DNA of 64,000 bases from Porticoccus sp963974675 (GCA_963974675.1 CAXBDQ010000001.1:218334-282333); one strand, 5' to 3'. Positions 16,512 to 24,689 are shown, counted from the first letter of the stretch. Numbers and translations: made by a program. Notes: a model not told the origin generated them from the letters alone.

Positions 16512-18781
16512 TGAACAATGTCATGCTGGAACTGACACGTATCACTCAGGAGGTAGCACAAGCAGAAACACCTGAGGCTCAGGTGAACATGATTGTCGAT
16601 GCGATCAGTGAGGTTATTCAAATTGATGTTTGCAGCCTCTATATCAAAAATGAAAATAATGATATGGCCCTGTTAGCCAGTCATGGCCTTACCTCTCACC
16701 TTCCTGTAATCATACCTATGGGAAAAGGCATCGTTGGCCTGGTTGTGCAATCGCGCCACACCATCAATATAATTGATCCCGAAAAACACCCTGATTACTT
16801 TTACGTGGCGCAGTCTAATGAAGAAATTTTTCATAGCTATTGTGGTGTTCCTCTCGTATTCAGAGGAGATGTTATTGGTGTATTGACCGTACAGAGTTGT
16901 AAACCTGTAAAACTTGGCAGTGAGCAGGAAGCCTTTCTCACAACGTTAGCATCCCATTTAGCCTTGTTGGCGCCTAATCTGCCAAAACAAAAAATGCACA
17001 AATCAAACCACAATCTTCGCTACGACGGCATCAGCGGCGCATCCGGTATCGCTATAGGTGCTGCAAGATTAAGTCTTTCCGTACATATTATGGATGCGCC
17101 GGAAAAACACAGTGAAAATCCAGCACAGGAGTTAATCCATTGGCATGAATTACACTCAATGGTCGTTGCGGAAATTCAACGAGAACGCAATACCGTTGAA
17201 AAAACCTTGGGAGAAGGACTGGCATTAATCATCGATGCTTACCAAATGCTATTGGCAGACCCAACCTTCCTCAAGAGGGTCGAAGACGAAATTTATGCCG
17301 GGAAAAGTCTATTAACAGCCATAAAACATACTATTCATTACTTTTCTGAACTGTTTCGCAGCATGGATGACCCCTATCTAAGAGCACGCAACGAAGATAT
17401 TAATCACTTAGGAGATAAACTCTATCAGGCTTGGCTGGGAAAAAATGTCATCGTACAACCCACTGAAATTAATGATCCAATTGTATTAATCGGCAATCAT
17501 ATTAGCGTTTCAGATATTGTCAGCCTACCCACTGACAAATTAGTGGGCATCGTCTGTATTGCCGGCGCAGCATTATCACATATTGCTGTTTTCGCTAATG
17601 CATTAGGAATTCCAGCCGTGATGGGGGTGGGCGAACTTAAAGATTTGGAAGAAGGTGAGCCTATCATCGTCGATGGTAATACCGGACGAATCATTCGGCG
17701 TCCGTCTACCCATGTTATTGACGAATATCAAAGTATCATAAACACCCAAATGGTATTTGACAGACAACTTCATAGCTTGCGTGAGCTTCCTGCGACAACA
17801 ACTGACGGGACGCATATCAAACTACTAGCCAATTCAGGCTTGCAAGCAGATGTGATGCCTGGCATTCAAAATGGTGCAGATGGTATAGGGCTCTACCGTA
17901 CAGAGATCCCTTTCATGATTCGAAACAGCCTACCGTCGGAAGATGAGCAGGTGGAAGTTTATCAACATTTATTTCATGCCTATGCAAACAAACCTGTCTA
18001 TATCAGAACATTAGATATTGGCGGTGATAAGCCGTTACCTTACCTCCCGGTGGTGGAGGAAGAAAATCCTGCATTAGGCTGGCGAGGAGTACGATTCACC
18101 CTAGACAATCTTCAGTTAATGATGACGCAATTGCGCGCCATTATAAGAGCAGCCGAAGACCGGGATGATATACATATATTATTGCCAATGGTGAGCTCTA
18201 CCGCTGAACTAGACCGATGTATTGCGCTGCTAGATGACGCATGCCAGCAATTAATTGGGGAAGGACGAACTGTACAACGGCCCAAAATGGGTATCATGGT
18301 TGAAGTCCCTGCTGCCATTTCTCTTTTGCCGTTTTTACACAACAAACTGGATTTTATTTCCATTGGATCCAATGACCTCTCTCAATATTTATTAGCCATT
18401 GACCGCAACAATCCTCTGGTAGGGAAACTCTATGAGCCACTTCATCCTGCCGTTATTCACGAAATCAATCGTATCGTTAATATCGCAGAAAAATTCTCAT
18501 TACCCATTAGTTTATGTGGAGAACTAGCTTCTAACCCTGTCGCCGTTATGTTGCTGATTGGATTAGGCATTCGACGCTTCAGCCTAAGTTCCTCCAAACT
18601 ACCTTTAATCAAATGGATTATTCGCTCCATCTCATTAAAAGATGCAAAATACTTCTCACAACAAGCACTGGAGCAGGATAATGCGAGTGCTATTCGCCAA
18701 ATAGGGATGAGAACATTTTCTCAGCTAGGCATTGAATTTAATGCAACCCAACCCCTTTTACAGGGAGACCTTTCTTTATGA
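16511..18781 (+). CDS. ptsP: PtsP: GAF-domain Enzyme I of the nitrogen phosphotransferase system
   Basis: 756 residues. The N-terminal GAF domain (residues 1-165) is followed by the Enzyme I phosphotransfer domain, with active His357 in AGAALSHIAVFANALGIP, and the PEP-binding barrel with LYRTEIPFM, TLDIGGDKPLPYL, SIGSNDLSQY and active Cys669 in SLCGELASNP. It accepts phosphate from PEP and passes it to an NPr/HPr protein, usually in response to the glutamine/2-oxoglutarate ratio sensed by GAF. No HPr or EIIA gene is in the window. Unusually, it sits inside the amidoligase operon: one-base overlap with the GNAT gene, four-base overlap with the mgtC-like gene. Whether another ptsP exists elsewhere cannot be seen. 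Confidence 0.93.
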   Translation: MNNVMLELTRITQEVAQAETPEAQVNMIVDAISEVIQIDVCSLYIKNENNDMALLASHGLTSHLPVIIPMGKGIVGLVVQSRHTINIIDPEKHPDYFYVAQSNEEIFHSYCGVPLVFRGDVIGVLTVQSCKPVKLGSEQEAFLTTLASHLALLAPNLPKQKMHKSNHNLRYDGISGASGIAIGAARLSLSVHIMDAPEKHSENPAQELIHWHELHSMVVAEIQRERNTVEKTLGEGLALIIDAYQMLLADPTFLKRVEDEIYAGKSLLTAIKHTIHYFSELFRSMDDPYLRARNEDINHLGDKLYQAWLGKNVIVQPTEINDPIVLIGNHISVSDIVSLPTDKLVGIVCIAGAALSHIAVFANALGIPAVMGVGELKDLEEGEPIIVDGNTGRIIRRPSTHVIDEYQSIINTQMVFDRQLHSLRELPATTTDGTHIKLLANSGLQADVMPGIQNGADGIGLYRTEIPFMIRNSLPSEDEQVEVYQHLFHAYANKPVYIRTLDIGGDKPLPYLPVVEEENPALGWRGVRFTLDNLQLMMTQLRAIIRAAEDRDDIHILLPMVSSTAELDRCIALLDDACQQLIGEGRTVQRPKMGIMVEVPAAISLLPFLHNKLDFISIGSNDLSQYLLAIDRNNPLVGKLYEPLHPAVIHEINRIVNIAEKFSLPISLCGELASNPVAVMLLIGLGIRRFSLSSSKLPLIKWIIRSISLKDAKYFSQQALEQDNASAIRQIGMRTFSQLGIEFNATQPLLQGDLSL

Positions 18782-19284
18782 TGTGGGCAACGCTTTTAGA
18801 CGTATCCCCCTATACATGGCACTCCATAGGCACTGCTGTTTTTTGTGGAACCATTATTGGGCTTGAACGACAGCTAAGGGGAAAGCCCGTAGGTATTCGG
18901 ACATCCTCTCTTATTACACTGGGAACATACTTGTTTCTTGCAACAACTTTTTTGCTCAACAACGGAGACGTTGACCCATCACGCGTCATTGGCCAGATCA
19001 TCACGGGCATTGGTTTTCTTGGTGCTGGCGTCATGCTGGCAAAAGATGGGGCCGTAATGGGCGTCACCTCAGCGGCGACAATCTGGATACTTGCCTCCAT
19101 TGGTGTGGTTATCGCTACCAATCATTTATTAGCCGCTATTAAATTATCGGTTTTAGTTGTAACCATCTTATATGGCATAGATTTTCTGGAAAAACATGTA
19201 AAAGGTCTGGGACGAGGAGTTCATTCTCACGTAAAAAACTATTCATTAAAAAGTTATAAAAAGGTGGATTCAATAAAGGATTAA
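18778..19284 (+). CDS. MgtC/SapB family membrane protein
   Basis: 168 residues with four to five hydrophobic helices. The family signature is clear: GTIIGLERQLRGKPVGIRTSSLITLG near residue 20, then GQIITGIGFLGAGVMLAKDG and GVTSAATIWILASIGV. The C-terminal cytoplasmic ACT-like domain of Salmonella MgtC is replaced by a short basic tail. MgtC proteins are inner-membrane modulators tied to Mg2+, ATP and phosphate homeostasis. The start overlaps the ptsP stop (ATGA), making this the last gene of the coupled operon. No terminator is evident before nhaA. Confidence 0.9.
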   Translation: MMWATLLDVSPYTWHSIGTAVFCGTIIGLERQLRGKPVGIRTSSLITLGTYLFLATTFLLNNGDVDPSRVIGQIITGIGFLGAGVMLAKDGAVMGVTSAATIWILASIGVVIATNHLLAAIKLSVLVVTILYGIDFLEKHVKGLGRGVHSHVKNYSLKSYKKVDSIKD

Positions 19285-19438
19285 GGTTTCTTAAAACACC
19301 GAAAAACTGTCATAATCTTTATTTTTAGAGCTTAAACCCAATCAAAAAACGCTTACATGACGACATAGGGTTGATCCAAAAGATGCTACAACCATCACAA
19401 CATCAAAATGTAAGGCGAACCAAAAAAATGTCACCCCG

Positions 19439-19466
19439 TTGTCTTTGACACGGATGAACTTATATT
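19439..19466 (+). promoter_or_regulatory. Candidate nhaA promoter
   Basis: TTGTCT and TATATT are spaced by 16 bases, 97 bases before the nhaA ATG in the 278-bp gap after the mgtC-like gene. Weak consensus match. Confidence 0.3.
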
Positions 19467-19562
19467 TTCTGACTGAAAACAGTCTGCCAAGATTCGATAA
19501 TTTCCCATGGCTCGTGCGCCATAACGAGTCAATAAACACACACTTTCACGTGCATAAAAAAT

Positions 19563-20792
19563 ATGGATAAGATGTCAAACCAAAGTCCTGTCACCACGCC
19601 ACCCTTTCTCAACAATTTTTTTAAACTTGAGTCTTCTGGTGGTATTTTATTGATGATAACAGCCACTCTGGCCATTATTGTCGCCAACTCCCCCCTCGAA
19701 CCTTATTATGCTTTGTTGCTCAATACACCCGTTGAAATACGTGTAGGTGCACTAGAAATTGCTAAGCCCCTGCTGCTGTGGATTAACGATGGATTGATGG
19801 CTGTGTTCTTCTTTTTGGTCGGGCTTGAATTAAAACGGGAGCTCATTGAAGGTGAGTTATCAGACAAACGAAATATCATTTTGCCGGGAATCGGTGCAAT
19901 CGGCGGCATGGCCATTCCCGCCCTCATTTATGTTTATTTCAATCTCAACGATGATTCGGCTATATCCGGCTGGGCCATTCCTGCGGCCACAGATATTGCC
20001 TTTGCTCTGGGCATTCTGTCGCTGCTGGGCAAAAGAGTACCCACCAGTATTAAAATATTTCTCACCTCACTGGCTATTTTTGATGACATTGGAGCCATCT
20101 TAATTATTGCCATTTTTTACACCTCCAAAATATCCCTTTCGGCATTAATTATTGTAGCTTTCTGTATTCCCATTTTGGCCTTTATCAATCGACAAAATGT
20201 AGAATCCAAAACCGTCTATATTATTGTTGGCATGATCATGTGGATAGCCATGCTGAAGTCCGGTATACACGCCACACTAGCAGGTATATTGGTGGCTATA
20301 TTTATTCCAATAACATCAAAAAAGACACCCGGATTTTCGCCGTTAAAAGACTTAGAGCATGACTTACATGCTGCCGTAGCATTTATTGTTTTACCTATTT
20401 TTGCATTTGCTAACGCAGGCATTAACTTATCTGGTGTTGGGGTGGACCAAATTCTTCACCCCGTGCCTCTTGGCATTGCAGCCGGCTTATTTGTTGGAAA
20501 ACAGGTAGGAATTTTTGGGTTTTGCTGGCTGGCTATCCAATTAAAACTGTCAAGTTTGCCAAAAGGCATCTCCTGGGGAAGCCTATACGGTACCGCAGCT
20601 CTTTGTGGCGTTGGTTTTACTATGAGTTTATTTATCGGCTCACTGGCCTTTGAAGAAACTTCAGTGAATATGTTATTTGATGAAAGACTGGGTATTATTA
20701 TCGGTTCACTGGCATCCGGTATTATGGGCTATCTGATATTGAACGCCTGTCTGGGCAAACATACGCCTAAGAACAAAGCAGCCAGCGGGTAA
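19563..20792 (+). CDS. nhaA: Na+/H+ antiporter NhaA
   Basis: 409 residues with about twelve membrane helices. Catalytic and cation-binding Asp pair in SLAIFDDIGAILIIAIF near residue 178, the TM4 unwound motif AIPAATDIAFALGIL near residue 139, GLMAVFFFLVGLELKRE near residue 78 and LCGVGFTMSLFIGSLAF in TM11 are all hallmark NhaA segments. It exports Na+ in exchange for protons at alkaline pH. It is co-directional with the preceding operon but has its own 278-bp leader, and there is no nhaR beside it. Start could be the ATG at 19563 or 19572. Confidence 0.97.
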   Translation: MDKMSNQSPVTTPPFLNNFFKLESSGGILLMITATLAIIVANSPLEPYYALLLNTPVEIRVGALEIAKPLLLWINDGLMAVFFFLVGLELKRELIEGELSDKRNIILPGIGAIGGMAIPALIYVYFNLNDDSAISGWAIPAATDIAFALGILSLLGKRVPTSIKIFLTSLAIFDDIGAILIIAIFYTSKISLSALIIVAFCIPILAFINRQNVESKTVYIIVGMIMWIAMLKSGIHATLAGILVAIFIPITSKKTPGFSPLKDLEHDLHAAVAFIVLPIFAFANAGINLSGVGVDQILHPVPLGIAAGLFVGKQVGIFGFCWLAIQLKLSSLPKGISWGSLYGTAALCGVGFTMSLFIGSLAFEETSVNMLFDERLGIIIGSLASGIMGYLILNACLGKHTPKNKAASG

Positions 20793-20876
20793 CGGCACAA
20801 GCAAACAAGTGCCTGACGGCGAAAGGAAGCGAATTTAATGAACCTATTAGCAAACCGTTACACCTCAACCGATGCG

Positions 20877-21743
20877 CTAACGTTCAGCTGCACTGACTAT
20901 TTGTGCTGCCTCTCGCGGTTGCTTAAGGTTCATCAAACTCCCCATGAGCATTAGAACACCACCTAAAATCAATGACAGCTCAAATTGTTCGGCGTAGAAG
21001 AAAATACCAACCAATACCATTAAGGGTAACCTCAGAAAATCCATTGTCACAACCACGGTCACTTCTGCGTATAGCATGGCTTTCGCCATACAATAATGAG
21101 CCGACAACGCGCTGAGTCCAATGACGGCCAGCCATAACCATTGCTCATCGACTGGCCATGACCATTTAGCAAGAGAAAGTAACAGCCCAATCGGCAACTG
21201 AAGTAGGCACATATAAAGCAATATAGAAAAAGCCGATTCAGATGTGCTTAATGACTTGGTGGCGGTATGTGATATCGCATAGCAAATGGCCGCTGCCAGT
21301 ACTATAAAGGAGGCTGAATCTATAATGGCATAGCCTGGCTGGACGATCATTAGAACTCCAACGACCCCCAAGAAAACAGAAATTAATTTTGGTTTTGTGA
21401 TTGCCTCACCTAAGAAAATGGCAGCTATGATTAGCGTCCATATTGGTACGGTGAATTCAAGGGCAATAACTTCTGCTAAAGAAAGCAAACCTATGCCCAA
21501 AAACCAACCGTATTGGCCCGCAAAGTGGAATACATTACGAAACGTATGCAGCCCAAGCCTTTCACTTTGCAGACTAACCCTGTTCCCTGAAAAGAGAATA
21601 AACAATAAAAGACACAGCAGGCCTATAACACTGCGGAACAATAGGATCTGAAAAACGGATACCTCCCCACCCAACTCTCTGGCTCCTACAGCCATCAACG
21701 AGAATGAAGCCAGTGTTCCCAACATCCATGCAAAAGCACGCAT
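20877..21743 (-). CDS. DMT-superfamily (EamA) transporter
   Basis: 288 residues from the ATG at 21743, chosen because GGGAGGT lies nine bases upstream; a TTG further up is not needed. Ten hydrophobic helices in two EamA repeats (residues 1-135 and 140-275), e.g. SLAEVIALEFTVPIWTLIIAA in the first. These proteins usually export metabolites; specificity cannot be predicted. It is convergent with nhaA and follows gdx on the same strand after a 91-bp inverted-repeat region. Confidence 0.85.
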   Translation of the reverse strand: MRAFAWMLGTLASFSLMAVGARELGGEVSVFQILLFRSVIGLLCLLLFILFSGNRVSLQSERLGLHTFRNVFHFAGQYGWFLGIGLLSLAEVIALEFTVPIWTLIIAAIFLGEAITKPKLISVFLGVVGVLMIVQPGYAIIDSASFIVLAAAICYAISHTATKSLSTSESAFSILLYMCLLQLPIGLLLSLAKWSWPVDEQWLWLAVIGLSALSAHYCMAKAMLYAEVTVVVTMDFLRLPLMVLVGIFFYAEQFELSLILGGVLMLMGSLMNLKQPREAAQIVSAAER

Positions 21744-21789
21744 TACAACTAGACCTCCCAAGACACAGTCTCATTTCAACACCTTTCTA

Positions 21790-21880
21790 GTTAACAGCGC
21801 ACAACTGTCCTCTAAAGTGGTGCAGTTCAGCAAAAACGTAAGCCGTCCGAGTGTATTAACGGCAACAGCGCCTTGTTAGC
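21790..21880 (-). repeat. attC-like imperfect inverted repeat after gdx
   Basis: Read on the minus strand, the element starts at the gdx stop with TAACAAGGCGC and ends with GCGCTGTTAAC. The two ends are complementary except for an extra base in one arm, as in integron attC sites, and the gene stop lies inside the left end. The core GTTRRRY/RYYYAAC boxes are only approximate (GTTAACT and GGCTAAC). Possible relic of a cassette junction. Confidence 0.3.
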
Positions 21881-22193
21881 CATGAGCCAATTTCAGACCA
21901 ACTATACCGGTGCAAATTAGACCTAGGCTCACCAACTTAAGTATCTCGGTAGATTCGTCAAACAATACAATTCCCAGAATCGCAGTGCCGACCGCACCAA
22001 TACCCACCCATACCGCGTATGCAGTGCCAACGGGCAATGTTTTCATTGCAAAACCTAGCAACAAAAAACTGGCAAGCAATGAAATTCCTGTCCCTATTGT
22101 GGGCCATAATTTTGTAAATCCCTCTGTGTATTTCAGGCCGATAGCCCAAGCGATCTCAAGAAATCCAGCCGTCACTAAAATGAACCAGTTCAT
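21876..22193 (-). CDS. gdx: Guanidinium exporter Gdx (SMR family, formerly SugE)
   Basis: 105 residues, identical in length to E. coli Gdx, from the ATG at 22193 (a TTG directly before it is in frame but not favoured). Four membrane helices. The essential Glu lies in AGFLEIAWAIGLKYTEGF near residue 13, and MKTLPVGTAYAVWVGIGAVGTAILGI is the Gdx-subtype loop and helix 3. Gdx exports guanidinium in exchange for protons. The leader carries two CGA-loop hairpins typical of a guanidine-II riboswitch, which strongly supports the guanidinium assignment over quaternary-ammonium export. Confidence 0.93.
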   Translation of the reverse strand: MNWFILVTAGFLEIAWAIGLKYTEGFTKLWPTIGTGISLLASFLLLGFAMKTLPVGTAYAVWVGIGAVGTAILGIVLFDESTEILKLVSLGLICTGIVGLKLAHG

Positions 22194-22200
22194 CAATATC

Positions 22201-22254
22201 TCTCATGTTACGGGGTCGACCCTATTATTGTATGAGAGGTGAGGTCGTCCTCAC
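22201..22254 (-). promoter_or_regulatory. Candidate guanidine-II (mini-ykkC) riboswitch of gdx
   Basis: On the minus strand, hairpin 1 (22254-22239) is GUGAGG-ACGA-CCUCAC, a perfect stem with the diagnostic ACGA loop. Hairpin 2 (22222-22213) is GGG-UCGA-CCC, matching three of the four loop positions of the ACGR consensus. The 16-base linker contains UCUCAU (22237-22232), which can pair with AUGAGA (22206-22201), the purine-rich ribosome site just before the gdx start. Ligand binding would hold the hairpins and free the ribosome site. The U at the first position of loop 2 is off consensus. Confidence 0.65.
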
Positions 22255-22322
22255 TTCGTTGGCGCCTAGTGTTCACATTTTCAGAGAGACGACTTTCTCA
22301 CCGAAGCTGAAACATTTACTGG

Positions 22323-22625
22323 TTACGTACTTTTTATTTCCTGAACCGATAATACAATTGCCATAAGAACACCCAAATAATAGGCATTGGATAACTTAAA
22401 AGTGTTATCGCTTAACCTTAGCAATATTCCTACAATAACAAATAAGCCAGGAAGTAAAAGAATATTCCTTACCAGAATGAAAGCAAAATATATTAGGTTT
22501 TCGGCACTAAACCCTTGTGACAACATAGGAAAACACAGGGCTGAAGCAATAAAAATCAAAGTACCCCTAATAAATATAGGGATTTCTATTTCTTTATTTT
22601 CTTCCTTCATTTTATCTGGGTTCAT
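22323..22625 (-). CDS. Hypothetical small inner-membrane protein
   Basis: 100 residues. A charged start (MNPDKMKEENKEIEIPIF) precedes three predicted membrane helices at about residues 20-35, 44-67 and 78-95. No family recognised. AT-rich and with codons such as AAA, ATA and AAT common, like the adjacent permease gene and unlike core genes further right. It follows the APC permease by 39 bp on the same strand and could be a co-transcribed partner. Confidence 0.6.
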   Translation of the reverse strand: MNPDKMKEENKEIEIPIFIRGTLIFIASALCFPMLSQGFSAENLIYFAFILVRNILLLPGLFVIVGILLRLSDNTFKLSNAYYLGVLMAIVLSVQEIKST

Positions 22626-22664
22626 ATAGTTACCTAATACCCGCGCTTGTTAACCTTGCCAGTA

Positions 22665-23960
22665 TCATGCGACTCTCGGCTTCACTTCTCTTTTCGCTAT
22701 TTTTTGCAACGCAACTTCTGTAATTGAAGCAACCAGGATAAATCCGATAAGAATATACGCAATATGACTAGAGTTTTGGCTCACATAAATGAAGGCAAGA
22801 ATCATAGCAACAAAGCTCAGCAACGCGGCAACAAGTACTAAGATTAGCGAGCCGCCTGTTTTAGAAATAATTTTTATATGCCCAACATGGGTAATAGTAT
22901 GAACAAATAAAATCGATATTGAACCAATTGCAGCTATTTCAGATAAATCAAATAATAGAGATATAACAATGATTAAAATACCACTAATAACTAAACCTTC
23001 TCTACTGTGCCCAATGGGTTTTCCAAATTCAGCAGGAAGCTCCCCGTCTTTAGCTAATTGATAAGTCACATTTGTAACAGCATATAAATTAGCATTAATA
23101 GATGATGCCGTCGCAACTAACGCTGTTATAGCCACAATAGAAAAACCTATTTCACCAAATATAGGCAACGCCGCCTCGGCCAAGGCAAAATCTTTTGCTT
23201 CAATAATTTGTGAAACTGGTAAATTTCCAAAAACAGCAAATGCGATGGCAACGTAAAGTATCATAACTAATAAAATAGCTGTCATAATCGCTCTGGGAAG
23301 AGTCTTAGAGGGGTCAGGCATATCCTCCGCTGTATTAGTAATAACTCGGAAACCCTCAAAAGCGAAAAAGGTAATCGCTAGGCTAAAAAATATGTCGCTT
23401 TTTGGTGGGTAGTAACTGGGGGACAATAAGTCTGGTGTTAAATAAATGATCCCAGCTATAGACAAGCCTGCCAAGACAATAAATTTTATTCCTACTGTTA
23501 TCCTTTCCCAAACAGCAACATCTTTTGCACCTTTGAGGTTAACCAATACAAATAGAACAATGATTCCTATCGAAAACAAATTCACCCACATTTGTGACTT
23601 AACATTAGTCGGTAAAAATGTGACGGCATAGTTGCCAAATGCTTTGGCAACTAAACTTAAGGAAACAATGGCAGAAAAGTAAAGCATAAGGCCCATTGCA
23701 CCAGTAAAAAAACCAATACCATAGGATTGTGATAAATATTCTATCATCCCCCCAGAAGAGGGATAACGAGCCCCCAGCTTGCCCAAAGAATAACCACTAA
23801 ATAACGCTATAATTCCACCGATGATAAATGAAATATATACTGCACTTCCAGAAATCGCACTCGCTTCACCAAGCAATGCAAAAATTCCCGCTCCAACCAT
23901 TGAGCCTATACCCATAGATACAGCTGACCAGAACCCAATTGGTTTTTTTGACGTGTGCAT
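22665..23960 (-). CDS. APC-family amino acid permease
   Basis: 431 residues from the ATG at 23960, which has AAGGAG four to five bases upstream. Twelve or so hydrophobic helices; the first contains SMGIGSMVGAGIFALLGEA, the consensus APC TM1 substrate-binding stretch, and FFAFEGFRVITNTAEDMPDPSKTLPRAI is the TM6-TM7 loop region of amino acid:cation symporters. The substrate is unknown. Base composition is AT-rich relative to flanking core genes, consistent with acquisition. No regulator is adjacent. Confidence 0.88.
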   Translation of the reverse strand: MHTSKKPIGFWSAVSMGIGSMVGAGIFALLGEASAISGSAVYISFIIGGIIALFSGYSLGKLGARYPSSGGMIEYLSQSYGIGFFTGAMGLMLYFSAIVSLSLVAKAFGNYAVTFLPTNVKSQMWVNLFSIGIIVLFVLVNLKGAKDVAVWERITVGIKFIVLAGLSIAGIIYLTPDLLSPSYYPPKSDIFFSLAITFFAFEGFRVITNTAEDMPDPSKTLPRAIMTAILLVMILYVAIAFAVFGNLPVSQIIEAKDFALAEAALPIFGEIGFSIVAITALVATASSINANLYAVTNVTYQLAKDGELPAEFGKPIGHSREGLVISGILIIVISLLFDLSEIAAIGSISILFVHTITHVGHIKIISKTGGSLILVLVAALLSFVAMILAFIYVSQNSSHIAYILIGFILVASITEVALQKIAKREVKPRVA

Positions 23961-24129
23961 ATAACTCCTTAAGTTACCTATAAGGTTAAAGCCCACAACA
24001 GCAGCTACGAAGGCAGCCCCATTCTTTGGTTAAAGCGGGACAACTTTGTTAGCACATAGCCCCTGCTGGCCTTAGCTGTGTTAATACACTATGACTTGAC
24101 TGTCATTCAGCGATAACAACTCCGACACT

Positions 24130-24234
24130 TTAAATTACAGCATGAGACGCAAAAAGACCTTTGCTTTCATCCTCCGGGGCAATAAAACCAAACCCTTTGT
24201 CTAGGCTGAGCCACTTAATTTCCCCTTTTCTCAT
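24130..24234 (-). pseudogene. Truncated cold-shock (CspA-like) gene
   Basis: The ATG at 24234 opens 34 residues: MRKGEIKWLSLDKGFGFIAP, then EDESKGLFASHAVI and a TAA stop. The RNP1 motif KGFGFI is intact, but normal cold-shock proteins are about 68 residues; the stop falls where Gln normally follows the HSAI-type RNP2 end. The second half of the beta-barrel is missing, so the product should not fold as a Csp domain. It lies just downstream of a small basic protein gene on the same strand. Confidence 0.7.
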
Positions 24235-24321
24235 ATTGCTTTCTTTGACGCTAGGGTAAAAATCAATAGACAACACGACTCCAATTACCCATTTTGAAAT
24301 CAAAGCAATGACATTCAAACT

Positions 24322-24480
24322 TCAGGTATCATCTTTACGAGTATTATCTTCATCCTTAACTAATGAGACTTGATCTTCTTCAACACCTTTCGCTATCTTA
24401 TTTAGTCGCTTTTCTTCCTTTTTCTTCTTTTTTGCAATTTCTTTCTGTCTTTTTTCAAATGAATAATTGGGTTTTGCCAT
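24322..24480 (-). CDS. Small highly basic conserved protein, 52 aa
   Basis: Starts MAKPNYSFEKRQKEIAKKKK with AGGAGA eight bases upstream of the ATG at 24480. The central run of Lys and Glu (KKKKKEEKRLNKIAKG) forms a charged helix, and the tail is acidic. I recall near-identical MAKPNY.FEKRQ openings in small unannotated proteins of many gammaproteobacteria. It is probably a nucleic-acid or ribosome-associated factor, but no function is established. It precedes the cold-shock fragment by 87 bp. Confidence 0.75.
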   Translation of the reverse strand: MAKPNYSFEKRQKEIAKKKKKEEKRLNKIAKGVEEDQVSLVKDEDNTRKDDT

Positions 24481-24566
24481 TAATATTCTCCTACGTTAGC
24501 TCGGATATAAGTGATGATGGTATTAAACATATAACGTCGCCATAAAGGCGCGACGCTAGGAGCGTT

Positions 24567-24689
24567 CTAAGCCGCTTTTTTTGCGGCCAGTTTTTGATGC
24601 TTTTGTTAAACGTTTGCTTTAGTACTTTTTTCTTTCGCTAGGGAAAGCTTCTTCTCGGCTTCAGACAAACTGACAAGTCTTCTGATCAT
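24567..24689 (-). pseudogene. Lysine/alanine-rich small ORF interrupted by an in-frame stop
   Basis: From an ATG two bases after the SDR stop, one frame reads MIRRLVSLSEAEKKLSLAKE then KSTKANV, a TAA at 24608-24606, and continues in the same frame QKHQKLAAKKAA to a TAG. The ending LAAKKAA is typical of histone-H1-like or ribosome-associated small basic proteins, so the internal TAA may be a nonsense mutation. Another in-frame ATG at 24713 lies inside the SDR gene. No good ribosome site is present; chance composition bias is possible. Confidence 0.35.

Noticed and set aside
22262..22320. Third hairpin with an ACGA loop upstream of gdx
   Set aside because: Its ACGA reads on the plus strand (AGAGAG-ACGA-CTTTCT), opposite to gdx, so it cannot be part of the minus-strand riboswitch.
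24363..24545. 60-residue plus-strand open frame
   Set aside because: It is the Phe/Leu/Ser-rich antisense of the small basic protein at 24322-24480, which has a proper start and ribosome site.
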